Below, one piece after another: positions 14,027-24,441 of a stretch of DNA of 64,000 nt. This stretch comes from Guillardia theta CCMP2712 (Eukaryota > Cryptophyceae > Pyrenomonadales > Geminigeraceae). The translations under genes were made by a program, and so were the position numbers. Numbering within the stretch: the first letter of the stretch is position 1; each line of letters starts with the position of its first letter. The notes under the pieces were generated by a model, which saw nothing but the letters and a program-made list of their open reading frames with translations, had not been told where the DNA came from and did no database searches. Where the stretch lies: assembly GCF_000315625.1 (NCBI RefSeq), contig NW_005434666.1, positions 683,830-747,829 of the forward strand, written 5' to 3'.

Positions 14027-14919
14027 TCTTTCAACTCCTGTAATAATGCTGTACAAATCGTCAGGTCGAAAACATGCCAAATCATTACAGCGCCATTAGC
14101 AACAAAAACCTCTAGAATTCTAAAGAAAAGTATTCATCTAACCCCCTTCAAGAAGCATCAATATCACAGAGTGCTATTCTCATCTTCAGATGGCAAGGGA
14201 ATTCAAGGAAGTCATTTTGCTTCTTAATTTTCCTTTTGCAGCATTCCGCTTTCGGTATATACCCAGTCAAGCTCAATCATCTAGCTCAACATTCCCATCA
14301 ATATTCTTTGGACACAGCATCTCCATTGCTCCATCCCACGTCCTTCTCTCACCAACATACATCCTCTCTGCTCCCGTGAGGGAGTCTCCTCCGCCCCGCT
14401 CTGAGACGTCTGCTTCCAGCTCCACCTCATCTCTCCCTCGCAGAGCTCATCCACACTATATCTTCTGCTCCATCTTTTCTCGTCTCTCCTCCTCTTTCGC
14501 TCTCCTCTCCTCGTTCCCTTCCTCTCATCGCTCTCGTCTCTCCTCCTCTTCCTCTCTCCTCTCCTCCTTCCCATCCTCTCATCGCTCTCGTGTCTCTCCT
14601 CCTCTTCCCTCATCCCCTTCATGCCCTTCTCGCCCCGCCGCATGAGCATTGCACGTCCACCACCGCTACCAGCCACACGATAACCCCTGATGATGTACTC
14701 TATTGCAGGGGTACTTTCACTACCCCACCTGGGCAAACATGTTCACAATGTACCTGGGTAAAAAGGGGGTGGGGTGGGTCTATTCTGTCCGTTACAGAAT
14801 GCTCAACGGTTGTCACCACCCGTTATGAATCAGTTATGAATTGAGAGCTTGATGTTGAGTGGGGATGAGGTCAATTCCCAACGGTTGGTTGAAGCATGGC
14901 TGCTAGGTAGACAAGCACA
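14027..14919. promoter_or_regulatory. Head-to-head spacer between CNOT11 and CLASP-like genes
   Basis: Holds a CTC-rich stretch (about 14350-14650), then a mixed ACCCC/GGGGTGGGGTGGGT block (14700-14785) and two AACGGTT sites (14803-14812 and palindromic CCAACGGTTGG at 14878-14888) just upstream of the CLASP-like ATG. No exon seen. Confidence 0.5.
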
Positions 14920-17470
14920 ATGGCGGAGGAGGAGAAGAAGCCGAACATGGAGGGGGAGAGCATGGCGGAAGAGGAGGGTAAGGAGGAAGCGAAGGAGGAA
15001 GCGACGGAGGAAGCGACGGAGGAAGCGACGGAGGAAGCGAAGGAGGAGGCAAAGGATGAAGCAAAGGAAGTAGCGAAGGAGGAGGGGGTGAACGAAGCGA
15101 AGGAGGAGGGCGAGGACGAAGCGAAGGAGGAAGGAAAGGAGGAAATCAAAGAACCAGATGAGGAGGACAGGAAGGAAGATGGCGAGGGGATTCAAGAGTC
15201 AGACTTGAAAGCTGAAGATGGGATCAAGGATGGTGACGACAACAAGGAAAACGCTCAAGGCTCTCAAAGTAGCCAAGAAGCAGACGGTGAACCTCCACCA
15301 GCTGAAATGCAGCAAAGGATCGACCATGCTGATACGAAGGGTAACGAAGTAGCCGACGGCCAGGTGGACGGAGATGGCAAGGAGATCTCAGAGGGCCAAG
15401 AACAAGGGAAGCAAGCCGTGAAGCAGGAGGGGAGCAAGGAGACAGTCACGAACCGAGAGGAAGTTGCGCAGGAGCATTCAGCCCTGACGGTTTCGAAGCA
15501 GGAAAAAATTCTAAGGCACATCTTGCAAGATCTGGACAAACAAACTCAATGGAAGACGAAAGTGTCTGCCCTGAAGAGGCTCCAAGACATCTTCAGCAAG
15601 GGGTCGAACCTCTCCTCTCCTCCCCTCGTGAAGATGGTGAGGTCCACGGAGTTCTCTCGGGTTGTGTCGGAACTGTTCGGAGAGATTCGAAGCCAGTTGG
15701 TGAAAGAGGCGGCTGACACGTTTGAGAAACTTTCCGCTCACCTTGACGACAAGAACAAGGACTTCAAGGAGTACGACCAGTTGTTCGCTGACTTTGTCGT
15801 CCCCGAGATGCTGAAAGCTGTTTGCAAGGGAAACCCGACCATCTCGTCCACAGCTGACTTGTCGCTCGGAATGATCGTGAAGAACGTCACCTCCCCGAAA
15901 CTTCTTCGCAGCATCCTTGAGCCCATGGCAGATGTCGAAGTTCACTCCAAGATCCGCCTTGCCTGCGCTAAGTACCTCTGCTTCCTCCTCGACTCCTGGC
16001 CGCGCGACAAGCTGCAGCAGACAAGTCTGGACATCTGGAAGGGCCGCATGGACGCGGTGGATGCGGTCGAATTCGCCGTCCTCAAGTGCCTTTCAGACAG
16101 CAAGTCGGAGACGAGGGAAGCCGCAGGCTCTGCCTACGAGAAGTTTTCTGCCATGTTCCCTGCCCGAGGAGCGAAGATGATGAGCAACATGAGCAAGCAG
16201 CAGGTGAGAGGAGGAGGAGGAGGTGGAGGAGGAGGAGGAGGACCTTGTCTACTGTCTTCGTTGTCGCTGCTGGGAGGTGCTGATGTACATGCAGCTTCGC
16301 CTGGTCAGAGCAGCTGGCGAGGGTAAGGAGGAGGACGCTGAAACAGCGGGAAGGGTTGAGAGGAAGAGCAAGAGCCTGTCTCCAACCAGGAGGTCGTACC
16401 GACAGAGCGCCGCAGGGGCCGTGAGGGAACGACAGAAGGTGGAGGGGCAGCAAGACGAGCGGGGTAGGAAGAAGAAGGAGGAGCAGGGAGAGGGGCAAGA
16501 AGTGAATGCACAGCAGCGGATGGAGGCGAACCAGCTGAGGGAGCGAATCTCCTTCCTGGAGGTCTCGCTGGAGAACGAGAGGAAGAAGGTGAAGATGATG
16601 CAGAGGCTCAAGGACGATGCGGAGTCGTTGCTGGCGGAAGAGAGAGCAGCTCGAGTTGCCATGGAGAAGGAGAGCCAGGCAGATCTTGTGGGGGAGGAGG
16701 CGATGAGGGAACATGTCAGGAAGCTCAAGACTGAGCAGGCAAGGAACAGGAAGCTCTTCGAGGAACGGGAGATGTGGAAGGACAAGTGCAAACAGCTCGA
16801 GCTGCAGCTGGCCAGCAGGAACGAGCAAGAGAAGAAGCAGGAGAAGAAGCAGGCGACCAAGGAGGAGAAGGAGGAGGGCAAGAAGGAGAAGGTAGCACCT
16901 GCCGGCCCCGTCGGAGACCCCGCATACAACCGGAAGCAGGAGAAGGTGATATCTCAGCTGAAGAAGAAGGTGGAGGAGCTGCAGAGCAAGGAGGCCGAGC
17001 GGGACAGCCTGCAGAAGCAGGAGATCGAAGTGCTGGAGGAGAAGCTGCGAGGGAGGGAAGAGGAGCTGGAGAGAAACAAGAGCGAGGCCAAGTTCGCCAA
17101 GGAAGACATGATGAGGATGAAGGAGAGGTGGCAGCTGAGAGAGAAGGATTGGTTCAACACGAGGATGTCGCTAGAGCGAGAGGTCGAAGAGCTCAAGGCC
17201 CTCTGGCAGTCAGTCAGGCAAGAGGATGAACATGAAAGAGGCCCTCCTACCGCCTCGTCTCGTCCGATGCCGCAGGACGAGCAGGACGAAGGGCTGGATG
17301 ATGAGGTGCTGGAGGACCGTCACGCCCCCCGCCGGCAGCCCGACGCCATCAGCCCAAGGGCTGAGGAGGAGCAGAGGGAGGCGCAGGAGAAGATGAAAGA
17401 ATTGATGGAGGAGATCCAGAGCTTGAAAGAAAAAGTCTTGCAGCAGGTTGAGGAGGAGGGAAGGATTTTT
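14920..17470 (+). CDS. CLASP-like TOG domain protein with long coiled coil
   Basis: Probable microtubule-binding protein. The ATG at 14920 opens an exon running to about 16203. Residues 1-180 are acidic and built on degenerate KEEA/TEEA repeats. Residues about 190-430 form a CLASP N-terminal/TOG-like HEAT domain (QWKTKVSALKRLQDIF, FSRVVSELFGEIRSQLVKEA, IVKNVTSPKLLRSI, EFAVLKCLSDSKSETREAAG). A GGA-rich intron (about 16204-16290) separates it from a long exon encoding Ser/Arg sequence (KSKSLSPTRRSYRQ), then more than 300 residues of charged coiled coil (MEANQLRERISFLEVSLENE onward). The exon probably ends at a GTTGAG donor after KVLQQ near 17450. Known CLASPs have several TOG domains; only one is visible here. 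The gene may continue into the SAM exon and across the assembly gap. Confidence 0.75.
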
Positions 17471-17552
17471 AGGCGGAGGTTTAAGTACTTCAAACTGCGA
17501 CTGTTACAAGAGGATCGTGACAGCTCTCGTCCTAAGGTACAGATGATGTGCG

Positions 17553-18960
17553 CTCCGGAGCTTAATTCAGCTCTGTGGAGCTGGAGAGCTTTTTCGTTGA
17601 TCGTGGGATACGACATGACAAAATTCCAGAGTACTCTCAGGTCTACAATGCGTTCGCTGAACGTGGAATCAGAAGCGTGACGTCGATTAATCGGANNNNN
17701 NNNNNNNNNNNNNNNNNNNNNNNNNNNNNNNNNNNNNNNNNNNNNNNNNNNNNNNNNNNNNNNNNNNNNNNNNNNNNNNNNNNNNNNNNNNNNNNAGTTT
17801 CATAGACAAAGTTCATGGTGAAGACAAGGTCAAAGGGATGAGGACAAGGAGGAGGACAAAGGCGAAGAGGAAGACTACTAAGGAGGAAGGCGAAGGAGAA
17901 GCAGATTATGATGAGACCGGGGATAGTCGAAGGGAGAGTTATGATAAGATAGCGCGAAGGGAAGCGAGATCATGATCCGAAAGGGAAGGAAAAAGATCAT
18001 GCTACTACGACCAATGAAGGCCAGCACCCCCCCCCTCACCTACGGCAACCACCACGACCTCCTCCTCCTCCTCCTCCTCCTCCTCCTCCTCCTCCTCCTC
18101 CTCCTCCTCCTCCTCCTCCTCCTCCTCCTCCTCCTCCTCCTCCTCCTCCTCCTCCTCCTCCATCAAAGACTCTGTCCTCTTACCTCCTCTGAGCTCTCCT
18201 GCTGGGATCCTCCATCTCTTCACTCACCCTCCCCAGTGACTTAGTCCTGCCCTTTCCTCCTTGCTCCTCCTTTGCATTTCTCCCCTCACTGTCCTCCGCG
18301 CCCTCTTGTTCGCAGCCGCTGAGCATGAGGGGCAGGTGATGATCGAGAAGCTGCGAGCGGAGTTGGACTGGAGCATGAGGAATGAAAGCCAAGAGCAGAG
18401 GAGGATGAAAACTCTCCTCGCTGTGGTTGGATCCAAGACTGTTCGTCCCCTCTGTTTTGACGAGACTGCAGGCGGAGGAGAAGAGGAGGAGGACGGAGGC
18501 TCAGCTCGAGGAGGTCGTGCTGCTGCTGCTGAGAGGAAGGATGACTAATCCTTCTCCAGATCCTCCGCTATCTTCGTCGTAGCAAACAGGATGTGGACTC
18601 AGGAAAGGCAGAGGCGATGAGCGTGTTGAAGAGGATAGAGGTATGTACTTCCTCCTCTCTCCCCGCTCTTCCCTTCCTCCCACCTCGTCCTCCTCCTTTT
18701 TTCGTGACCTCCTGCTCGCACAGGGCATGATGCACGAGGAGACCAACAAGGTCAAGCAGCTGATGGAGGTTCGATAGCCTTCGGGCAGAGAGGAGAGCAG
18801 AGGAGGGGAAGGGAGGGGAGGGGAGGGGAGGAGAGGAGAGGAGAGGAGGAGGTAAGACAACTCAGGTCAAGTCGGAGATCGGCAAGATGCACAAGGAAGC
18901 GAACATGTACGACGTGCTTATCAACAACATCGAGAGAGCAACAAATCCGCAAGGTCAGCA
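17553..18960 (+). CDS. SAM-domain exon and coiled-coil exons around an assembly gap (partial)
   Basis: An exon beginning after an AG at about 17570 encodes the start of a SAM domain (VELESFFVDRGI, EYSQVYNAFAERGIRSVTSI) and is cut by the N gap. After a long CTC intron, short exons follow. About 18315-18430 contains HEGQVMIEKLRAELDWSM, about 18470-18540 contains AEEKRRRTEAQLEEVVLLLL, about 18580-18640 contains SKQDVDSGKAEAMSVLKRIE, about 18724-18772 contains GMMHEETNKVKQLMEV, and about 18870-18950 contains VKSEIGKMHKEANMYDVLIN. All look like one coiled coil. This could be the 3' part of the CLASP-like gene or a separate gene; the gap prevents a decision. Confidence 0.5.
17696..17795. other. Assembly gap (100 N)
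   Basis: Exactly 100 N, the usual placeholder for a gap of unknown length. It interrupts a SAM-domain exon. Confidence 0.99.
18058..18161. repeat. (CTC)n microsatellite in intron
   Basis: About 35 uninterrupted CTC triplets on the sense strand, in the intron before the coiled-coil exons. Confidence 0.9.
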
Positions 18961-19313
18961 CTTGACGAACATGCCTTCTCCTGACCTTCTTCCCACACTC
19001 TCCCTGCTCCTTACAAGACCACAGGCGAAATACCTTCAGTGTACGATAAGGACAAGCAATGGCCTCTGTCCTTTCAAGATCCTCCGGGCGGTCGCCTCCC
19101 CTTCCTCCCTGCTTTCCCGCACGTAGTTCATCGCCAGCCGCCGTATCCTCCTCCTCAACCACAGGTTCTTCAAGTCCCTCCAGGACGATACGCAGGAGGA
19201 AGAGCTGTTTATTGATTCTAGCAGAGCTTGTTCGAATATGTACATTCATGATGATGCTGTAAATCACACCGAGAAGATTCTTTGAGCGTGTGTATAAGAG
19301 AGAGAGGAGGGAA

Positions 19314-19970
19314 TCAGACGCGTTGTCTCTTCTTCTCTTTCTTCTCTTTCTTGTCTTTCTTGTCTTTCTTGTCCTTCTTGTCTTTCTTCTTCCGTTTCTA
19401 CAGATAAAACTCAGAAGATGGAGATACATGTCGCTGAACTAACAAACACCTTATCAGCCTTGTCTGCTAGATCTCTGTGGTTGGTACCGCGAGCAAGCTG
19501 ACGAAGGTCCATCAGGGCAGCAATGAAGCATCTTAGCATGCAGATTTACCTTCTCGTTCCTCTCTTGGTCTAGCTGCCTTCTATACTCCGCGGTCTCTTC
19601 GTCCATTCCCTGCTCCAGCCTCGACTCGAACTGTTTCTTATGCTTCTCCTTATATTCTTCCCACGTCAGCCTCTGTGTGGGGGTCGCGAGGTACTGCCAG
19701 CATGAGTTACTCCCGTGCACCCGCCACCTCTCAGATCCACAACAACATGGGCAGGAAGGGGGCAGCAATGGCAAAGCTACGCCCGAGCTGACCGTCATGC
19801 ATGTCGCACGAGGACTGCCTCTCGCCATGACGTACCTGCAGTCGTTGCTGCACACCAACAGGATCAGCTATGGTGTTGAGAGAGCTTGCAGTCGACGTCT
19901 TCTTTCCTCCTCCTCCTCCTCCTCCTCCTCCTCCTCCATAGCGCTTCACGCGGTTCGAAGATCTCCCCAT
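19314..19970 (-). CDS. Short Lys-rich conserved-looking protein
   Basis: Three or four exons. Exon 1 (ATG at 19970) reads MGRSSNRVKRY, a poly-Gly run coded by a GGA repeat, then LNTIADPVGVQQRLQ before a GTACGT donor. Exon 2 reads QYLATPTQRLTWEEYKEKHK and DEETAEYRRQLDQERNEK. A small exon with DLADKADK may follow. The last exon is built of KKDKKDKKEKK repeats and ends at the TGA 19314-19316. The TWEEYK...EYRRQLDEER pattern followed by a Lys tail looks like a small conserved eukaryotic nuclear protein, but I cannot name it. It is head-to-head with LpxB, 268 bp away. Confidence 0.65.
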
Positions 19971-20238
19971 GGAAATCCTTTCATCTACTACCCCTACCCC
20001 TCTTTTCCGACTCTCCTATATAGCGTTTATCACCCCCTGATGCTGCCCCATGGCAAAGGTGGAAGAGATCGTTTGGGCCGCAAAGGAGGAACAAGAACGT
20101 AGCAGGAGGACGAGACACAAGGACGATCTCGGGTGGCTAGCAAGCGATGATGCGCATTGAAAACTGAAGGGAGTCAAACATGGCGGCTACCAGAAAGCTC
20201 TTGTGGATTGGTTGATCTGTAACCAGTGAGAGACGGAG

Positions 20239-22244
20239 ATGCTGAGTTCGAAGATCACTTCGTCGGTATGCATCTTCAGAAGGTTCCACGTGGCCGTCAT
20301 GCAGAGGAGGTGAGTATGCTGCTGTGCTCCCGTCCGCTCGTGCGAGCTTACTTCAGGAGAACCTGACGACCGCACTAGAAACCTTCACTTCTTCTTCGTT
20401 GCTGGGGAGCCTTCAGGTGACGTCCTCGGCGCTTCTCTGATCCGATCGCTCCGATCAAGTGGGTGACTTTAGACACCTGCTTCCTGTGATCTCATTCCCT
20501 GTCAGAGCATCCCGCTCCTCTGAAAGTGACTGGCATCGGTGGGCCCAACATGGAGAGGGAGGGGCTCGTGAAGACGGCGGACATGGATCAACTAGCGGTC
20601 ATGGGGTTCTTAGAAGTTCTTCCGCACGTTCCCCGTCTCTACTCCCTCCTGCGAAGAACCATCAAGTGCATTCGCGAGTCCGAGCCAGACTTCGTCGTGA
20701 CGGTGGACAGCAAAGGTTTCAACTTCCGGCTCATCAAGGCACTTAGGAGAGAACCGAGAGGGAGCAAGACCAAGATCGTGCACTATGTTGCGCCTTCCAT
20801 GTGGGCAATCAAGGGAGAGCAGAGAGAGAAGAAGATGTTCTTGAGCAGGAACCTCGACCTTCTCCTCGTCCTCTTCCCCTTCGAACAGCAGTACTTCTCC
20901 TCCTTCCTTCGGACGGTCTGTACAGGTGAATGCTCTGTGCCTTGTCTTCATCGTCAGTTGTTTGAGAGCAGCGAAGGTCCCCCAGTCTTTGAGCTCGCTG
21001 CGATCAGACGGAGAGCAATGCAGGTCACCCCCCTACCTTCTTCGCCCTCAGCTGAAGCAGCAAGCAGGCGCCAGTGGAGAGCACCAGCTCCAGTCTCCCT
21101 CCCAGCAAGCAGCAAATCTCAGACCCCGTCCTCCTCCTCCTTCCTGGAAGTCGCGTTCAGGTCTTGGTCTCATCGCACAAGGGCAGCTCGTGGTAATGGG
21201 TTCGCAGGAGGTGCGTCAACACTTGCCGATCCTCCTGGAGGTCGTCCGATCGATGGGCAGCAAGGTACTCCCTCCTCTCGCTCAAGTCGACGAGTAATCG
21301 ACATGCCTCAACGGCAGCATTGCCTTCAGTTTCGAATCCTCACGATCCTTTCAATGAAAGAGCTGGTGGTAACGATGAAGACAAGTGTGCGGAGCTGCAG
21401 CATTTGAGCTTGCCGGTCACAGGACAATCTCGTAGAATCGAGAGGCTTGAAGGAATCAATCCAAGTGAGTTGGCTAATACATGTGTCAGATTCCTTTGTC
21501 TCGTGCATCTTTTGAGCTCACACTGAAGGATTCGTCAGGTGATTACACTCCTGGACGTCGAGAAGAGGATCGAGCACATGCGTGGTTGTTCAGCAGCAGT
21601 TGGTTGTATCCCTTCTGATTTTCCTTCGAGTTCTCATTTGAGTTCCTTGCTAGCTGTTTCCGGAACTGTCACTCTTGAACTTGCAGCTGCAGATGTGCCG
21701 AGTGTTGTCATTTATCGCTCCAACATGTTTACACAATTTCTGGCGAAGGTGATCGCGGTCTCGATTGGTTCACATCAAGTTGACTAACTATTTTCACAGC
21801 GACTGGCTGCAGTTGAATTCATCTCCCTACCGAATCTTCTGCTTGGTGTGACGTATGAAAATATCTTGTGCTGCCGCATGAAAAGGGATGGTCAGGTCAA
21901 AGACTGCTTCCAGAGCTGCTGTTTGGGGCATGCAATCAAGATGGTATGGATGTTTTCATACTCGCAAGCATGATTAGGTCTACCAGACATCGAACATGAG
22001 GCCTGCAAGTTGCTGTTTGACAAGGCAGAGCGGAAATGTAACATGGATATTTCATCTTAGAGATTTATCGCTATTTACATATTTAGCAGGTGTTCTCGCA
22101 GGCTACAGCAGAGTCATGAAAATCGCTTGCCCCAGGACCACCGCAACCTGTACAAATGAAGAAAAGTTTCCTGAGGAACAGAGTCCTTCTATGATAGCTG
22201 CTACCGCAATCTTACAGTTACAAAACGAGAGCTCAACAACTTAA
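20239..22244 (+). CDS. lpxB: Lipid-A-disaccharide synthase homolog (LpxB)
   Basis: Glycosyltransferase family 19. In bacteria it joins UDP-2,3-diacylglucosamine to lipid X. Plants and some algae keep a nuclear copy for an organelle. Exon 1 (MLSSKITSSVCIFRRFHVAVMQRR) looks like a mitochondrial presequence and joins in phase to NLHFFFVAGEPSGDVLGASL, the family N-terminal motif. Next come VTGIGGPNMEREGL, LAVMGFLEVLPHVPRL, DSKGFNFRLIKAL and IVHYVAPSMWA. Later exons have MGSQEVRQHLPILLEVVRSM, LAVSGTVTLELAAADVPSVV, EFISLPNLLLG, RLLPELLFGACNQD and PSMIAATAILQL, ending at the TAA 22242-22244. All main family blocks are present, so the enzyme is probably functional. The exon structure between 20920 and 21540 is uncertain. 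Confidence 0.9.
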
Positions 22245-22380
22245 AATGTGAGAGGATGTATCCCATCAATCTTCCAACATATCGCAAGCATGATTCTCAT
22301 GCCTTTGGGACCAAGCGCTGTTTCGAACCGTGCCATGCAGACGTACCAGAAGGGATCGACGCAGAGAACTCAGTATCACA

Positions 22381-22614
22381 TCAGTCAGCCGTTGGATCGG
22401 AGTATTTCCATCCCAGGTTGTCCTTGAAGTATGCGGGCAAATTCTCCTCCTCGATCCAACTGTTCTGGTTCGATGGGTATCCTACCCACTTCACGAGATA
22501 CTCGCTCTTCCCACCCTCTGTCTTGCGGATTCCCACGACTGACTCTACCTCATAGGCCAGGCTCCCGTCCGGGAGCTTCAGAGGGCGAGGAGGCGGCTCG
22601 TTCTCCCTCGGCAT
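22381..22614 (-). CDS. Small chromodomain protein
   Basis: ORF of 77 aa from the ATG at 22614. Residues about 20-60 form a chromodomain (YEVESVVGIRKTEGGKSEYL, VKWVGYPSNQNSWIEEENL), with aromatic positions Y, W and W in the places that form the methyl-lysine cage of HP1/Polycomb proteins. The N-terminus is Pro-rich. No chromoshadow domain is seen. It could be complete, or it could be the last exon of a longer gene or a retroelement integrase-type chromodomain; I see no integrase nearby. Its stop lies 137 bp from the LpxB stop (tail-to-tail). Confidence 0.75.
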   Translation of the reverse strand: MPRENEPPPRPLKLPDGSLAYEVESVVGIRKTEGGKSEYLVKWVGYPSNQNSWIEEENLPAYFKDNLGWKYSDPTAD

Positions 22615-24441
22615 TCGCGATGTTCAAACCAATGTAAAAACAGTGGCCTTGGCCAGCAGAAAGCGTCTTGTGGAGCTGAAAACTCTTCAGTTGTTGAATT
22701 CAGATGCTGATCCTTTCCTCGTGATTGCGCTCTTCATCTCTTCATCTATCACATGCGACAAATGTGCGAAAATCAAGGAATGGACGTCGCAGTCCTTGCA
22801 AGAATAGAGGATCAATCGATGCTCTTGCTTTTCTTTCCTGTTCGTTCAGAACGAGATTCCGCAAGAAAGAGACAAGCCTGCCTGGAGCAAGCAAACGGTG
22901 GAAGCTGAGATGCCCGGTGTAGCTACGTATCCACACGAGACCAGTCGGGAGAGAGCCTGGCAACCCTTATCACAAGTCGAACAGCATCTAATGCTGTCAG
23001 GGCAAAGGTGATCACAAGCGAGAGCAGAGGGATGGAAGAAGAACGAGAGCGTGCGGAATTGGAATGGGGGAGGGGCGGGGACGGGGGACGGGGGACGGGG
23101 GACGGGGGCGGGGGCGGGGGATTGGAGGGCAGCTGGAGGAGCTTCGAGATCCCAGAAGTAATCAGGGGGGGTGGGGGTGATAGAAGTAGAGCTATGTAGC
23201 TATAGGGGGTAGGGTTTCGGAAAGAATGAGCGATGAGGTAGGGTAGGTACTCATATGAGGCGGGTAGGGGTGGGGAGGCAAAAACAGACATGCAGTGCGG
23301 GGGTAAAGCGGGGGTGGATCTTAGGGGTACTCCGAGGGACCAGAGGGGTGGGTGGAGTCATGTTCGGTAAAAACTTCTGTGGTAAAAACTTGTTGTGGTA
23401 AAGACGTACGGGCGGATTAGACATCTATGGGTGGGGGTTATATCAGCACCCGAGAGAGCTAGGGTCATCTCTCAGCAAATAAGAGGGATCAGGTAGGGTG
23501 GGTCATCAAATTCTTGTGCAGGGAGGGCGTTCAGTTTGAGGTGATTTATTAATCACGTATAAAGGTTTTTTTAGGTGCAAACAGTGAGGTGGGGTGGGGT
23601 GGTGTCAGGAAAAAAGGGGTGCAGCAGGAGATCGAAGGAGATTTTCTAATAGAAGGAAGGGGTACTGGTTCGAGATTTGTGGGGTGGTTGGATGGTGAGT
23701 GGGTGGTGGGGTCATCTATAGGGGAGGTCGAGGGTCGATAATGGTTCCTTTCGGTACAGAAATGAGAGAAAAAAAAAATCTTTCGATATGAGAGTCTAAC
23801 CCACCCCAACCCCCTTCTAAACCCCCTAGGACCCTCATTTTCAGACAACCACAAACTAGGTTGCAAACGGGACACCACCCCACCAGGATTCAATGAAGAT
23901 AGAGGGGGTAGCTTTTTGTAATAGGGTGGTGTCAGCTTTACTTAGATTTTCCGAAGAGGTAGAGCAGAGTCAGGAGGTGTAGTATTGCTTCTACCAGTGT
24001 GCACTAGTCGGTATGTGGAGGCATCGCTCTGACTGAAGGTAGACTTTTCTCTCTCTGTTGGTACGGCTCTGCTGTCAACAGGGGAACGCAAGTAAGTCAC
24101 GGGAAGGGGAGCAAAGGCCTTTCTTTCTCTTTGATCGTCAGGTTAGACTTGAAAGCTGGGCCTGTTGCTACTTTGTTCAGAAGCGCTGGCCCTACTGCTT
24201 TCTCAAACACTAGAAATCTGTGCTCAAGTTGATAAGTGTGACACGTCTAGTCAGATGCATCAGTCTCTCCACCTCAGACTGATGAGATATGTAAAATGGT
24301 TTCATCCATGCTCCGACACCAGCTGATCTGCAGCCTTGCTTGTAATTTGAGATTACCTCTATGTCCGCCCCTCGTTGTCGTGTGATAGGTTTCTATAGAT
24401 TCCTTTCATTAAAACACTTCATCCGCACTTCAATTAACAGT
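22615..24441. promoter_or_regulatory. G-rich spacer upstream of the chromodomain gene
   Basis: No exon found. The + strand is strongly G-rich from about 23050 to 23950: a GGGGAC/GGGGGC run at 23075-23121, many GGTGGGGTGG units, and a GGGGGTTATATCAGCACC element at 23433-23450. The stretch 23950-24440 is of normal composition and shows nothing I can name. Confidence 0.5.

Noticed and set aside
20051-20161. 36-codon ORF (MAKVEEIVWAAKEEQ) just upstream of LpxB
   Set aside because: Looks protein-like but does not join in phase to the LpxB start; it sits in a 268-bp divergent promoter. Possibly an upstream ORF, not supported further.
22381-22614. Retrotransposon origin of the chromodomain ORF
   Set aside because: Chromodomains occur at the end of some LTR-retroelement integrases, but no integrase, RT or LTR sequence is visible next to it.
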